Below the pieces are notes generated by a model, which was not told the DNA's origin, made no database searches, and was given only the letters and a program-made list of their open reading frames with translations. From contig JANPBT010000034.1 in NCBI GenBank assembly GCA_031430575.1, forward strand, positions 1 to 18,441: a DNA stretch of 18,441 nt, read 5' to 3'. The position numbers and the translations under genes were made by a program. Shown here piece by piece: positions 1-7,889 of the stretch. The stretch's first letter is position 1. Each line of letters starts with the position of its first letter. This DNA is from JANMDS01 sp031430575. GTDB taxonomy: Bacteria; Pseudomonadota; Gammaproteobacteria; Burkholderiales; Casimicrobiaceae.

Positions 1-346
<346 letters not shown>

Positions 347-440
347 TGGCGGAGACGGAGGGAGTCGAACCCTCGATACAGGTTTAAGCCCATATGCTTC
401 CTTAGCAGGGAAGTGCCTTCGACCACTCGGCCACGTCTCC
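347..440 (-). tRNA. tRNA-Ser(GCU)
   Basis: Read on the minus strand, the gene begins GGAGACG and ends CGTCTCC-G-CCA, so the acceptor stem is perfect, the discriminator is G and CCA is encoded. The anticodon arm is CTTCC-CTGCTAA-GGAAG, giving anticodon GCU. The long variable arm and T-arm (GAGGGTTCGACTCCCTC) fit the class II serine type, as does the 94-nucleotide length with CCA. It lies 18 bases downstream of the ferredoxin stop, on the same strand. Confidence 0.95.
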
Positions 441-458
441 ATTTTTCGGGATTGTACT

Positions 459-731
459 TTACGCGGCCGAAATCTGCGCCGCAGGTACTTTTACGAGCGC
501 TTGGTATTTGCTTTGCAGCTGCGCTTTTGATTCAAGGTGATCGGGGTGGACGGGGATGCAATCGACCGGGCAGACTTCGCGGCATTGCGGGGTATCGAAA
601 TGGCCGACGCACTCGGTGCATTTGCTGGGGTTGATTTCGTAGATTTCCAAGCCTTGGTAGATCGCGTCGTTGGGGCACTCTGGCTCGCAGACGTCGCAAT
701 TGATGCACTCGTCGGTAATCATCAAGGCCAT
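459..731 (-). CDS. YfhL-family 2[4Fe-4S] ferredoxin
   Basis: A 90-residue electron carrier of the YfhL type. Cluster-binding cysteines are visible as C9-x2-C12-x2-C15-x3-C19 followed by P, and C38-x2-C41-x8-C50-x3-C54 followed by P, with an extra C58. The wide x8 spacing in the second set is typical of this family. The ATG at 731 lies four bases after the coaD stop, so the two are almost certainly co-transcribed, as in other Betaproteobacteria. The last residues (VPAAQISAA) are encoded by a copy of the dispersed repeat (472-487), which therefore sits in the non-conserved C-terminal tail. The redox partner cannot be read from the window. Confidence 0.93.
   Translation of the reverse strand: MALMITDECINCDVCEPECPNDAIYQGLEIYEINPSKCTECVGHFDTPQCREVCPVDCIPVHPDHLESKAQLQSKYQALVKVPAAQISAA
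472..487 (+). repeat. Dispersed repeat copy, in ferredoxin tail
   Basis: Perfect core CTGCGCCGCAG at 474-484 with full flanks (AAAT before, GGTA after). It encodes PAAQI antisense in the last codons of the ferredoxin. Confidence 0.9.
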
Positions 732-735
732 GGCG

Positions 736-1215
736 TTAGCTGCGCTTGCTCAGCAGCGCTTGCCAGACTTGCGGCGCAACGAAGCTGCTGGCATCGCCAC
801 CGTGCAGCGTAATTTCGCGCACGTGCGTGGAAGAAACGAAATGGTATTTTGGATCGGGTGTGAGGAAGATTACTTCCAGCGCAGGGTTGAGCGTGCGGTT
901 GATGCCGACCATTTGCATTTCATATTCAAAATCGGCGACCGTGCGCACCCCGCGCGCGATCACGCTCGCGCCTTGCGCGTGCGCATAAGCCGTCAGCAAG
1001 GTCGAAAAGCCTTCGACGTGCACATTGGGCAAGGCGGCGAGCACTTCACGCGCCATGCCTACCCGCTCTTGCAAAGAGAAGAGCGTGTTTTTGCGCGGGC
1101 TTTCCGCCACGGCGACGACGAGCTCATCAAAAAGCCGAGCTGCGCGCGCGATCAAATCGGCATGCCCGAGCGTGATCGGGTCAAACGTGCCAGGAAAGAG
1201 GGCTTTACGATGCAT
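736..1215 (-). CDS. coaD: Phosphopantetheine adenylyltransferase
   Basis: CoaD catalyses the reversible transfer of AMP from ATP to 4'-phosphopantetheine, giving dephospho-CoA in coenzyme A synthesis. The protein is 159 residues, the normal family size. Visible motifs are the N-terminal PGTFDPITLGH (residues 8-18, with the TxGH nucleotidyltransferase signature), RGVRTVADFEYE (88-99) and SSTHVRE (128-134). I chose ATG 1215 because the signature begins seven residues later; the frame stays open upstream, but that part overlaps rsmD and has no family match. The start overlaps the end of rsmD by 11 bases, indicating translational coupling. Confidence 0.95.
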   Translation of the reverse strand: MHRKALFPGTFDPITLGHADLIARAARLFDELVVAVAESPRKNTLFSLQERVGMAREVLAALPNVHVEGFSTLLTAYAHAQGASVIARGVRTVADFEYEMQMVGINRTLNPALEVIFLTPDPKYHFVSSTHVREITLHGGDASSFVAPQVWQALLSKRS

Positions 1216-1819
1216 TGTTTTGAATTGAATCGCGGTGTGAAAACAGATGATAGTGCACTGCACCCGCTTTTCCATATTTGCTGCGGGCGAGCAGGCCAAA
1301 GCTTGCAAACTCGCGCGGCGCTTCGAGGTAAAGCAAGCCGCCGGGGCTCAATACCTGCGGCGCAGAAAGGGCCAACTTTTCATACAAATCTGCTGCAAAC
1401 GGTGGATCGAGAAAGATTACATCAAAAACTGCGCCGCAGGTATTAAGCCAGCCCAAGGCGTCGGCACGCATGACCGTGAGCTGACCGCCTACAGTTTCGC
1501 CGCCCAAGCGCTCGCCGTGCTCAGCGATCATGCGCACGGCGCTAGGGCTCGTGTCGAGGGCGAACACCCGGGCGGCGCCGCGGGAAGCGGCCTCGAGCGC
1601 AAGTGCGCCCGTTCCCGCGAAGGCATCGAGCACGGTGCGCCCCACCAAATCTTGCCCGAGCCAATTAAAAAGCGTCTCGCGCACTCTGTCTGGCGTGGGC
1701 CGCAAGCCATCGCTATCGGCAAACGTCACCACGCTGCGCCGCCATGCGCCGCCGATGATGCGCACGCTATTGCGGGCGCTGGTGTTGTTTCTGGGGCGAT
1801 GTGCGGGCTTGGCGGTCAC
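1205..1819 (-). CDS. rsmD: 16S rRNA (guanine966-N2)-methyltransferase
   Basis: RsmD methylates G966 of 16S rRNA using S-adenosylmethionine. Counting from the GTG at 1819, the protein is 204 residues, with RIIGG (20-24), LRPTPDRVRE (39-48), the SAM-binding loop DAFAGTG (65-71) and the catalytic DPPF (138-141). A TTG at 1876 would add 19 residues but would leave only eight bases to the divergent transporter gene; the homologue from E. coli begins close to RIIGG, so I prefer 1819. Two copies of the dispersed repeat lie inside the gene, encoding NTCGAVF (126-132) and LSAPQV (151-156) on either side of DPPF. First gene of the rsmD-coaD-ferredoxin group. Confidence 0.9.
   Translation of the reverse strand: MTAKPAHRPRNNTSARNSVRIIGGAWRRSVVTFADSDGLRPTPDRVRETLFNWLGQDLVGRTVLDAFAGTGALALEAASRGAARVFALDTSPSAVRMIAEHGERLGGETVGGQLTVMRADALGWLNTCGAVFDVIFLDPPFAADLYEKLALSAPQVLSPGGLLYLEAPREFASFGLLARSKYGKAGAVHYHLFSHRDSIQNNAS
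1352..1367 (-). repeat. Dispersed repeat copy, in rsmD
   Basis: Perfect core at 1355-1365, followed by GGTATT in repeat orientation; the 5' flank is TT rather than AT. Read in the rsmD frame as SAPQV. Confidence 0.88.
1427..1442 (+). repeat. Dispersed repeat copy, in rsmD
   Basis: Perfect core at 1429-1439 with an A-rich 5' flank and GGTATT after it. Read antisense in the rsmD frame as TCGAV. With the 1352 copy it forms an inverted pair about 60 bases apart. Confidence 0.88.
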
Positions 1820-1884
1820 GAATTTGTAAAAATAACGTTTTGAGAGGCTATTTTGCCCTCGAACCCAACTTTTCAAGGAAACCG

Positions 1885-2889
1885 ATGATGATCATCACCC
1901 GACGTTCCCTCGGCAGCACTGCGCTGCTCTGCGCCGCCGCCGCGCTGCTCGCGCCCACACTGGCCTTTGCCCAAGCGAAAACCAAAGTCGCTGCGATTTA
2001 TACCGTGCCTGTTGAGCAGCAATGGGTGTCTCGCATTCATAAAGCGCTTAACGCCGCCAAAGATCGCGGTGAAATCGAGTATGTGTTCAGCGAAAAAGTC
2101 GCGAACGCAGATTACGAGCGCGTGATGCGTGAATATGCTGAAAAGGGCAATACTTTTGTGGTCGGCGAATCGTTTGCCGTAGAAGCCGCCGCGCGCAAAG
2201 TCGCCAAAGATTACCCAAAAGTTTCGTTCCTCATGGGCTCATCGGGCAAGCCGCAAGCGCCAAACTTTTCGGTATTCGATAATTTCATTCAAGAGCCTGC
2301 CTACTTGAGCGGCATGATCGCAGGCGGCATGACCAAATCAAACAAAATTGGTATGGTCGGTGGCTATCCGATCCCCGAGGTAAACCGCTTGATGCATGCC
2401 TTCATGGCCGGCGCGAAAGAGACCAATCCGAAAGTAGATTTCTACGTCACCTTTATCGGCTCGTGGTTTGATCCTCCCAAGGCAAAAGAAGCCGCGCTCG
2501 CCCAAATCGCCAAAGGCGCAGACGTGATGTATGCCGAGCGTTTTGGCGTCTCCGATGCTGCGAAAGAAAAAGGCGTGTTTGCCATTGGCAACGTGATCAA
2601 CACGCAGAAAGATTACCCCGACACCGTCGTCGCCTCTGCGCTTTGGAATATGGAGCCTACGATCGATACTGCGCTCGCTGCCGTTAAAGCCGGAAAGTTC
2701 AAGCCCGAAGATTACGGGCAATTCTCCATGATGAAGCACAAAGGCTCTGAGCTCGCTCCGCTCGGCACGTTTGATGCGAAAGTGTCGGCTGCAATCAAAG
2801 AGAAAGTTGCCACCAAGCAAAAAGCGATTTTGGCCGGCGGCTATACGGTAAAAGTGAATGACGCTGAGCCGAAATCTACGGCCAAGTAA
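1885..2889 (+). CDS. BMP-family ABC transporter substrate-binding protein
   Basis: A 334-residue periplasmic binding protein of the basic membrane protein (BMP/Med, PF02608) family, which delivers nucleosides, purines or pyrimidines to importers of the YufNOPQ/RnsABCD type. Residues 1-29 form a signal peptide with RRS followed by an Ala/Leu-rich core and a likely cut after AFA; the twin arginines make Tat export possible, and there is no lipobox. The body has the AEKG...VVGESF, YLSGMIAG, GMVGGYPIPEVNR and AKGADVMYAE blocks expected for the fold. ATG 1885 is preceded by AAGGA at 1875-1879 and begins the signal peptide; upstream in-frame codons lack both. A terminator-like hairpin follows, then the ATPase and permeases, so the binding protein may be made in excess. 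Confidence 0.9.
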   Translation: MMIITRRSLGSTALLCAAAALLAPTLAFAQAKTKVAAIYTVPVEQQWVSRIHKALNAAKDRGEIEYVFSEKVANADYERVMREYAEKGNTFVVGESFAVEAAARKVAKDYPKVSFLMGSSGKPQAPNFSVFDNFIQEPAYLSGMIAGGMTKSNKIGMVGGYPIPEVNRLMHAFMAGAKETNPKVDFYVTFIGSWFDPPKAKEAALAQIAKGADVMYAERFGVSDAAKEKGVFAIGNVINTQKDYPDTVVASALWNMEPTIDTALAAVKAGKFKPEDYGQFSMMKHKGSELAPLGTFDAKVSAAIKEKVATKQKAILAGGYTVKVNDAEPKSTAK

Positions 2890-2904
2890 CGTTCGCGGTG
2901 GTCA

Positions 2905-2920
2905 ACCCTGCGGCGCAGAT
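2905..2920 (-). repeat. Dispersed repeat copy, left arm of hairpin
   Basis: Perfect core at 2908-2918. The 3' flank of this copy is GGGTTG instead of GGTATT, so only the part needed for the hairpin stem is kept. Confidence 0.88.
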
Positions 2921-2960
2921 TGGGCTCAAAAAGAGCCGATTCTGCGCCGCAGGTATTTTG
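2907..2960 (+). terminator. Terminator-like hairpin made from an inverted repeat pair
   Basis: Arms 2907-2927 and 2933-2953 form a 21-pair stem with two mismatches, around a five-base AAAAA loop, followed by TATTTT. Each arm contains a copy of the dispersed repeat. It lies 17 bases after the binding-protein stop. The U-tract is interrupted, so partial termination or 3'-end protection of the upstream message is more likely than a full stop. Confidence 0.65.
2940..2955 (+). repeat. Dispersed repeat copy, right arm of hairpin
   Basis: Perfect core at 2942-2952, followed by GGTATTTT, the full 3' consensus. Confidence 0.9.
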
Positions 2961-2979
2961 AGGGAACGTGAAAACTTCA

Positions 2980-3008
2980 TTGATAAACACACTTCGACAC
3001 CCTATTTT
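2980..3008 (+). promoter_or_regulatory. Possible sigma70 promoter upstream of the ATPase gene
   Basis: TTGATA (2980-2985) and TATTTT (3003-3008) are 17 bases apart, matching the -35 and -10 consensus at five and four of six positions. It lies just after the hairpin at 2907-2960 and ahead of the ATPase start, which would allow the ATPase-permease-deaminase genes to be transcribed independently of the binding protein. Confidence 0.4.
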
Positions 3009-3059
3009 CTCAATCGTAGATCGTACGTGCTCTATTCGCGACTCCGCTAATATCCTGCT

Positions 3060-4553
3060 GTGCCCATCCTCGCTCTGTCCAACATCAGTAAACGCTTCGG
3101 CGCGCTCACCGCGAACGATGATATTTCGCTTGCGCTAAATGAAGGTGAAGTGCTCGCGCTTCTTGGTGAAAATGGCGCGGGCAAGAGCACGTTGATGAAT
3201 ATTTTGTTCGGGAACTACGTGGCCGATGCGGGCACGGTGACGCTCTTTGGCGATCCGTTACCGCCGGGTAAGCCGCAGATTGCGTTGCAGCGCGGGTTGG
3301 GTATGGTGCATCAGCATTTCACGTTAGCAGACAATTTGAGCGTGTTAGATAACGTTCTGCTCGGCGCCGAAAGACTCACGGCATTACGCTCTGCGCGCGC
3401 CGCTGCCTTAGCAAAACTAAATGTGTTGGCGCAGCAGTTTGGCTTGGCGGTATCGCCCGATGCGCTCGTGCGCACGCTCTCAGTGGGCGAGCGCCAGCGC
3501 GTGGAAATTTTGAAAACGCTTTATCGCGGCGCAAAAATTTTGATTTTGGATGAGCCGACTTCCGTGCTCACGCCGTTGGAGGTCACCCAGCTTTTTGATA
3601 CGCTCAAAAAGTTAGTCGCGCAAGGGTTATCGATTATCTTCATCTCGCATAAGCTTGATGAAGTGCTCGCCATCTCGCATCGGGTTGCGGTGCTGCGCGG
3701 GGGCAGGTTAGTGCATGTGGGCCACACGCGTGACGCCACGAAAACTTCCCTTGCCACGCTGATGGTCGGCAGTGAAGTGGCGCGCCCGATACGTAACCCA
3801 AGTGCGCAGCCATCGCTTGCGCCGCGGATCAAATTAAGCCAAATCTGCGCCGCAGGTACAGAGGAGCACGCATCGCGCGTGCCCTTGCGTGAAATCAGTC
3901 TCACCGTATCCTCTGGCGAAATCGTTGCTATTGCGGGCGTGTCGGGCAATGGTCAGGCACTGCTTGCCGACGTGTTGTTTGGCATGGTAACGCCCAGCAG
4001 CGGCACGCTCGCTGTGCATACCCAAAAACCGATCGCCCGCATTCACGAGGATCGGCAGCATGTCGGCGTTGTCGGGGATCTAAGTGTTTGGGAAAACGCG
4101 GTACTCCCGAGCCTACGTGCATCGCGCTTTACAAAATGGGGCTGGCTCAAACGCGCCGCCGCGCGCGCGCACGCCAGCGCACTCGTTGCCCAGTTTGACG
4201 TGCGCTTGCGTAGTGTCGCCCAACCGATCCGCACGCTCTCTGGCGGCAATGTGCAAAAGCTCGTGCTCGGTCGTGCGCTTGATGGTGCGCCTGATGTGAT
4301 CATCGCGGCCCAGCCGACGTGGGGCCTGGATGTGGGCGCGGTGTCGTTCGTCCACGCGCAATTGCTTTCGGCGCGGGCGCGGGGCGCCGCCGTGGTGCTC
4401 ATCTCTGAAGATTTGGAGGAAGTTTTTGCCCTGGCAGATCGCATTGCGGTGATGGTCGATGGGCGCTTGAGCGCGGCATTTCCTGTTGACCAATGGTCAA
4501 TGCAAAGCATCGGCCTTGCGATGGCCGGCGAGAGCGCTGCCCATGCGGCTTGA
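3060..4553 (+). CDS. BMP-type ABC transporter ATP-binding protein (two ABC domains)
   Basis: A 497-residue protein with two fused ABC domains, as in the YufO/NupA/RbsA class, energising nucleoside or nucleobase import at the inner membrane. Domain 1 has Walker A GENGAGKST (36-44), signature LSVGERQ and Walker B ILILDEPTS. Domain 2 has the degenerate Walker A GVSGNGQ, signature LSGGNVQ and AAQPTWGLD in place of the usual Walker B/DEPT, a divergence common in this family. The GTG start at 3060 is the only suitable codon before the N-terminal strand; no strong ribosome site is visible. A repeat copy encodes QICAAGT (261-267) in the linker between domains. It overlaps the first permease by 11 bases. 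Confidence 0.93.
   Translation: MPILALSNISKRFGALTANDDISLALNEGEVLALLGENGAGKSTLMNILFGNYVADAGTVTLFGDPLPPGKPQIALQRGLGMVHQHFTLADNLSVLDNVLLGAERLTALRSARAAALAKLNVLAQQFGLAVSPDALVRTLSVGERQRVEILKTLYRGAKILILDEPTSVLTPLEVTQLFDTLKKLVAQGLSIIFISHKLDEVLAISHRVAVLRGGRLVHVGHTRDATKTSLATLMVGSEVARPIRNPSAQPSLAPRIKLSQICAAGTEEHASRVPLREISLTVSSGEIVAIAGVSGNGQALLADVLFGMVTPSSGTLAVHTQKPIARIHEDRQHVGVVGDLSVWENAVLPSLRASRFTKWGWLKRAAARAHASALVAQFDVRLRSVAQPIRTLSGGNVQKLVLGRALDGAPDVIIAAQPTWGLDVGAVSFVHAQLLSARARGAAVVLISEDLEEVFALADRIAVMVDGRLSAAFPVDQWSMQSIGLAMAGESAAHAA
3843..3858 (+). repeat. Dispersed repeat copy, in ATPase interdomain linker
   Basis: Perfect core at 3845-3855 with AAAT before and GGTA after. Read sense as ICAAGT in the region between the two nucleotide-binding domains. 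Confidence 0.9.
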
Positions 4554-5610
4554 GGCGCGGGCGCACGAAAGCTTTTGGGCAAATTGCGCCGCAGCGCTGG
4601 CCGCGGTAGTGTTTACGTTGGCAATATGCGCGGTGCTGATCGTCTGGGCAAAAGCAAATGTGTGGAGCGCGTATCAGGCGATTTTTGACGGCGCATTTGG
4701 CTCGCGCTTCGCCATCACCGAAACGCTCACCCGCGCCACGCCGCTCATCTTTACCGGCCTTGCAGCCGCGATCGCATTCCGGGCTCGGCTTTTCAATATT
4801 GGCGCGGAAGGCCAGCTTTACGCTGGGGCGATTGCGGCGGTGGCGATCTCGATGTGGCTGACCAATGAAGCAGGTGAATTATTAGTTTCAAAGTGGCTCG
4901 TATTCCCCGCGATGCTGATCGCCAGCGCATTGGCTGGTGCGCTTTTGTTGCTCGTGCCCGCATGGCTGAAGTTGAAATATAGAGTCGATGAAGTAGTCAC
5001 GACCCTGCTGCTTAATTTCATCGCGCTCCTTTTCGTCTCGCTCTTGCTTGATGGCGCGATGAAAGACGCGACCGCGATGGGCTGGCCGCAATCGCCCGCG
5101 CTACACGCAGATTTAGAGTTCAGTAAATTGATTGCACGTGCGCGCCTGCATTCGGGCTTGCTGCTTGCCATTGCGCTCGCGGTTGCGCTCGCGCTGGTCA
5201 TCCAGTTCACTCGTTTTGGTTTATATGTGCGCGCGGTCGGGGCAAACGCGCGCGCCGCCCGGTTTGCGGGCATTCAGAGCACCCGCACGCTCCTACTCGT
5301 CGCCGCCCTTTCCGGCGCATGTGCTGGGCTTGCGGGGGTTAGCGAAGTTGCGGGGCGCACGGGTTACGTCACGCTTGATATGTCCCCGGGTTACGGCTAT
5401 AGCGGCATCGTGATCGCGATGCTCGCCGGGCTACACCCGATTGGTGTTGTTGTCGCCGCGATTTTCGTAGGTGCTGCGATTGTCGGCGCTGATGCCATGA
5501 GCCGCGCGGTAAATGTGCCCACTTATATTGCAGATGTTATCGTTGCCGTGACTCTACTTTCGATATTGGTGGCAGCTTTTTTTGCCAAGATGCGCGTGGT
5601 CTGGCGATAA
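4543..5610 (+). CDS. ABC transporter permease, BMP/YufP type
   Basis: A 355-residue inner-membrane permease of the BPD_transp_2 family (PF02653), the first of the two permeases of the importer. Hydrophobic segments start at about residue 14 and recur to the C-terminus (for example VVFTLAICAVLIVW and LLLAIALAVALALVI). FNIGAEGQLYAGAIAA is the conserved block of the YufP-like subunit. ATG 4543 is preferred over ATG 4486 because it yields the normal short cytoplasmic N-terminus and overlaps the ATPase stop by 11 bases, as expected for coupled genes. Its stop overlaps the next start by one base (TAATG). Confidence 0.92.
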   Translation: MRLEARAHESFWANCAAALAAVVFTLAICAVLIVWAKANVWSAYQAIFDGAFGSRFAITETLTRATPLIFTGLAAAIAFRARLFNIGAEGQLYAGAIAAVAISMWLTNEAGELLVSKWLVFPAMLIASALAGALLLLVPAWLKLKYRVDEVVTTLLLNFIALLFVSLLLDGAMKDATAMGWPQSPALHADLEFSKLIARARLHSGLLLAIALAVALALVIQFTRFGLYVRAVGANARAARFAGIQSTRTLLLVAALSGACAGLAGVSEVAGRTGYVTLDMSPGYGYSGIVIAMLAGLHPIGVVVAAIFVGAAIVGADAMSRAVNVPTYIADVIVAVTLLSILVAAFFAKMRVVWR

Positions 5611-6530
5611 TGGAATATTTAGCGCTGCTTGCCGATCAAGAGCTCTGGGTTGCCGTGTTGCGCATCGCCACACCGCTCGTTTTCGGCACGCTCGGCGTGT
5701 TGCTGTGCGAGCGCGCAGGCGTACTCAATCTCGGCATTGAAGGCATCATGGTTGCAGGCGCGTTTACCGGCTGGCTTACGGTCTACGCCGGAGGTCACTT
5801 GTGGCTCGGCGTGCTCATTGCAGCGGCTACCGGCGCAGCGTTGGGTGCATTGCATGCCTTGCTTGTCGTGCGCTTACCGTTATCGCAGCATGTTGCAGGC
5901 TTGGGCATTACGCTTTTTGCAACGAGCCTGTCTTATTTCGCCTATCGCGTTAGCTTTCCAAAAGTAGATTCGCCGCCCAAAATCGATGCCTTTGCCCCGC
6001 TCACGCATTTACTGATTCCAATCTTGAATGAGCAAACGGCAATGACCGTTCTTGCTTTTGCCTGCGTGCCTGCGCTGTGGTGGCTGCTTTACAAAACGCC
6101 GCTGGGGCTCGCGTTGCGTGCGGCAGGCGAGAGCCCGCAGGCCGTGGAAGCGCAGGGCATCGATGTTGTGCGCTTACGCATCGGCGCGGTCATCGCGGGC
6201 AGTGCGCTGATGGGCGTGGCCGGTGCATTCCTCACACTTTCGGCCTTTAATTCTTTTTTCTTCAATATGGTCAATGGGCGCGGCTGGATTTGCATAGCCC
6301 TCATCGTATTTGCAAGTTGGCGGCCTGGCAAAGCGATGCTCGGCGCGTTACTCTTTGCATTTTTTGATGCGGCACAATTGCGGCTGCAACAAACCGGCGG
6401 CAGCGCATTGCCCTACCAGATTTACTTAATGTTGCCCTATGTGCTTTCGATTGTTGCGCTCGTGCTCGTCGCCCGTAAAGCGACTTATCCGCAGGAGTTG
6501 ATGCAGCCGTATATTAAGGGGCAGCGGTGA
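5610..6530 (+). CDS. ABC transporter permease, BMP/YufQ type
   Basis: A 306-residue permease, also BPD_transp_2, forming the membrane channel with the preceding gene product. It carries the YufQ-like block LNLGIEGIMVAGAF (about 39-52) and a series of hydrophobic segments; GESPQAVEAQGIDV is the cytoplasmic loop likely to touch the ATPase. The start overlaps the previous stop by one base. The gene is followed by a 27-base spacer almost filled by a repeat copy, then the deaminase gene. Confidence 0.92.
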   Translation: MEYLALLADQELWVAVLRIATPLVFGTLGVLLCERAGVLNLGIEGIMVAGAFTGWLTVYAGGHLWLGVLIAAATGAALGALHALLVVRLPLSQHVAGLGITLFATSLSYFAYRVSFPKVDSPPKIDAFAPLTHLLIPILNEQTAMTVLAFACVPALWWLLYKTPLGLALRAAGESPQAVEAQGIDVVRLRIGAVIAGSALMGVAGAFLTLSAFNSFFFNMVNGRGWICIALIVFASWRPGKAMLGALLFAFFDAAQLRLQQTGGSALPYQIYLMLPYVLSIVALVLVARKATYPQELMQPYIKGQR

Positions 6531-6531
6531 A

Positions 6532-6547
6532 ATCTGCGCCGCAGGTA
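6532..6547 (+). repeat. Dispersed repeat copy, permease/deaminase spacer
   Basis: Perfect core at 6534-6544; AAAT flank overlaps the permease TGA stop, and GGTATT follows. It fills most of the short intercistronic gap and ends just before the deaminase ribosome site region. Confidence 0.9.
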
Positions 6548-6557
6548 TTGGAAAACT

Positions 6558-7850
6558 ATGCTTGATCTACTCATCACCAACGCCGCGCTCGTCGATGGTC
6601 GGCGCAATGTCGCGATTGCTGTGCAAGGCGAGCGCATTGTGGACGTGCTCACCCATGCGCAAGATATACCTGCGGCGCAGTTTTTGGATGCCAAAGGCTT
6701 GCTGGTCTCGCCGCCGTTTGTAGATGCCCATTTTCATATGGACGCTACGCTCTCGTATGGTCTACCGCGCGTCAATCAGTCGGGCACGTTGCTGGAAGGC
6801 ATCGCGCTATGGGGCGAGCTAAAACCGCACCTCACTTTTGATGCCATCGTTGAGCGAGCGCTAGCGTATTGCGATTGGGCCGTGGCGAAAGGGTTGCTTG
6901 CGATTCGATCGCATGTCGATATTTGCGATGAGCGCTTGCTGGCGGCGCAGGCATTGCTCGAAGTTAAAAAGCGGGTAAAGCCGTATCTCGATTTGCAACT
7001 GGTGGCCTTTCCCCAAGATGGCGTGTTGCGCTGGAAAGATGCAGCGGGTAAGGCGAGCGCTTTTACGCAACTCCAAAAAGCACTTGATTTAGGCGTTGAG
7101 GTTGTCGGCGGCATTCCGCATTTCGAGCGCACGATGACTGATGGCGCTGCGAGCGTCCGGCTGCTTTGCGAAGAGGCGGCCAAGCGCGGCTTGCGCGTTG
7201 ATATGCATTGCGATGAGTCTGACGATCCTATGTCCCGCCATATCGAAACCTTGGCCTATGAAGCGCATCGGCTCGGGTTGCACGGGCGCGTTGTCGGCTC
7301 GCACGTGACCTCGATGCATTCGATGGATAATTATTATGTGAGCAAATTGATCCCGCTTATAAAAGAAGCGGGCGTTGCCATTGTCGCCAATCCGTTGATC
7401 AACATTACGCTTAGCGGGCGGCACGATACCTACCCGAAGCGACGGGGTATGACCCGCGTGCCAGAATTGTGCGCAGCAGGAATTGATGTTGCGTTTGGCC
7501 ACGACTGCGTGATGGATCCATGGTATTCGCTTGGCACTGGCGATATGCTCGAAGTTGCGCAAATGGGCTTGCACGTCGCGCAGATGACGGGGCAGGCTGC
7601 GATGTTGCAATGCTTCGACGCAGTGACCGCAACGCCTGCAAAAATGATGGGGCTCGAAAATTACGGCGTCGCAAAGGGCTGCTTCGCTGATTTCGTATTG
7701 CTGCAAGCGCGCGATCCAATCGAAGCGATCCGCACGCGCGCCGCCCGATTGCATGTGATCCGCCGTGGTAGGGTCATTGCGAAAACACCGGCGAACGTAG
7801 CGGCACTGGCGCTGCCTGGGCGTCCTCCAAGCGTTGATTTTTTGCGTTAG
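6558..7850 (+). CDS. codA: CodA-type cytosine deaminase (amidohydrolase)
   Basis: A 430-residue metal-dependent amidohydrolase closely resembling E. coli CodA, which deaminates cytosine (and isoguanine) to uracil (xanthine). Expected metal ligands and catalytic residues are present: H58 and H60 (AHFHMD), Q153, H217 and E220 (HCDE), H249 and D316 (GHD). The long shared block NPLINITLSGRHDTYPKRRG and DPWYSLGT supports the assignment. One difference stands out: the residue after D316 is C317, where E. coli has D314, a site known to affect 5-fluorocytosine versus cytosine preference, so the true substrate could be another base. Last gene of the importer operon. A repeat copy encodes IPAAQF (37-42). 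Confidence 0.85.
   Translation: MLDLLITNAALVDGRRNVAIAVQGERIVDVLTHAQDIPAAQFLDAKGLLVSPPFVDAHFHMDATLSYGLPRVNQSGTLLEGIALWGELKPHLTFDAIVERALAYCDWAVAKGLLAIRSHVDICDERLLAAQALLEVKKRVKPYLDLQLVAFPQDGVLRWKDAAGKASAFTQLQKALDLGVEVVGGIPHFERTMTDGAASVRLLCEEAAKRGLRVDMHCDESDDPMSRHIETLAYEAHRLGLHGRVVGSHVTSMHSMDNYYVSKLIPLIKEAGVAIVANPLINITLSGRHDTYPKRRGMTRVPELCAAGIDVAFGHDCVMDPWYSLGTGDMLEVAQMGLHVAQMTGQAAMLQCFDAVTATPAKMMGLENYGVAKGCFADFVLLQARDPIEAIRTRAARLHVIRRGRVIAKTPANVAALALPGRPPSVDFLR
6667..6682 (-). repeat. Dispersed repeat copy, in deaminase gene
   Basis: Perfect core at 6670-6680, GGTATAT 3' flank in repeat orientation, A-rich 5' flank. Read antisense as PAAQF in the N-terminal beta domain, away from the active site. 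Confidence 0.88.
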
Positions 7851-7889
7851 TTTTACGCTACCAGTCGCACAAAAGCGCTGCTACGCACG

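Noticed and set aside
766..781. Repeat-like word TTGCGCCGCAAGT (minus strand) in coaD, encoding APQV
   Set aside because: Two core mismatches; could be a decayed copy or coincidence.
670..1446. Long plus-strand open frame opposite ferredoxin, coaD and rsmD
   Set aside because: No family resemblance and fully antisense to three recognised genes, a product of GC-rich codon bias.
1801..1884. Upstream extension of the BMP-protein reading frame
   Set aside because: It lacks a ribosome site and would bury the signal peptide; ATG 1885 with AAGGA is clearly better.
4584..4594. TTGCGCCGCAG in the first permease gene, one mismatch from the repeat core
   Set aside because: The GGTA flank is absent and the region is GC-rich, so chance resemblance is likely; not counted.
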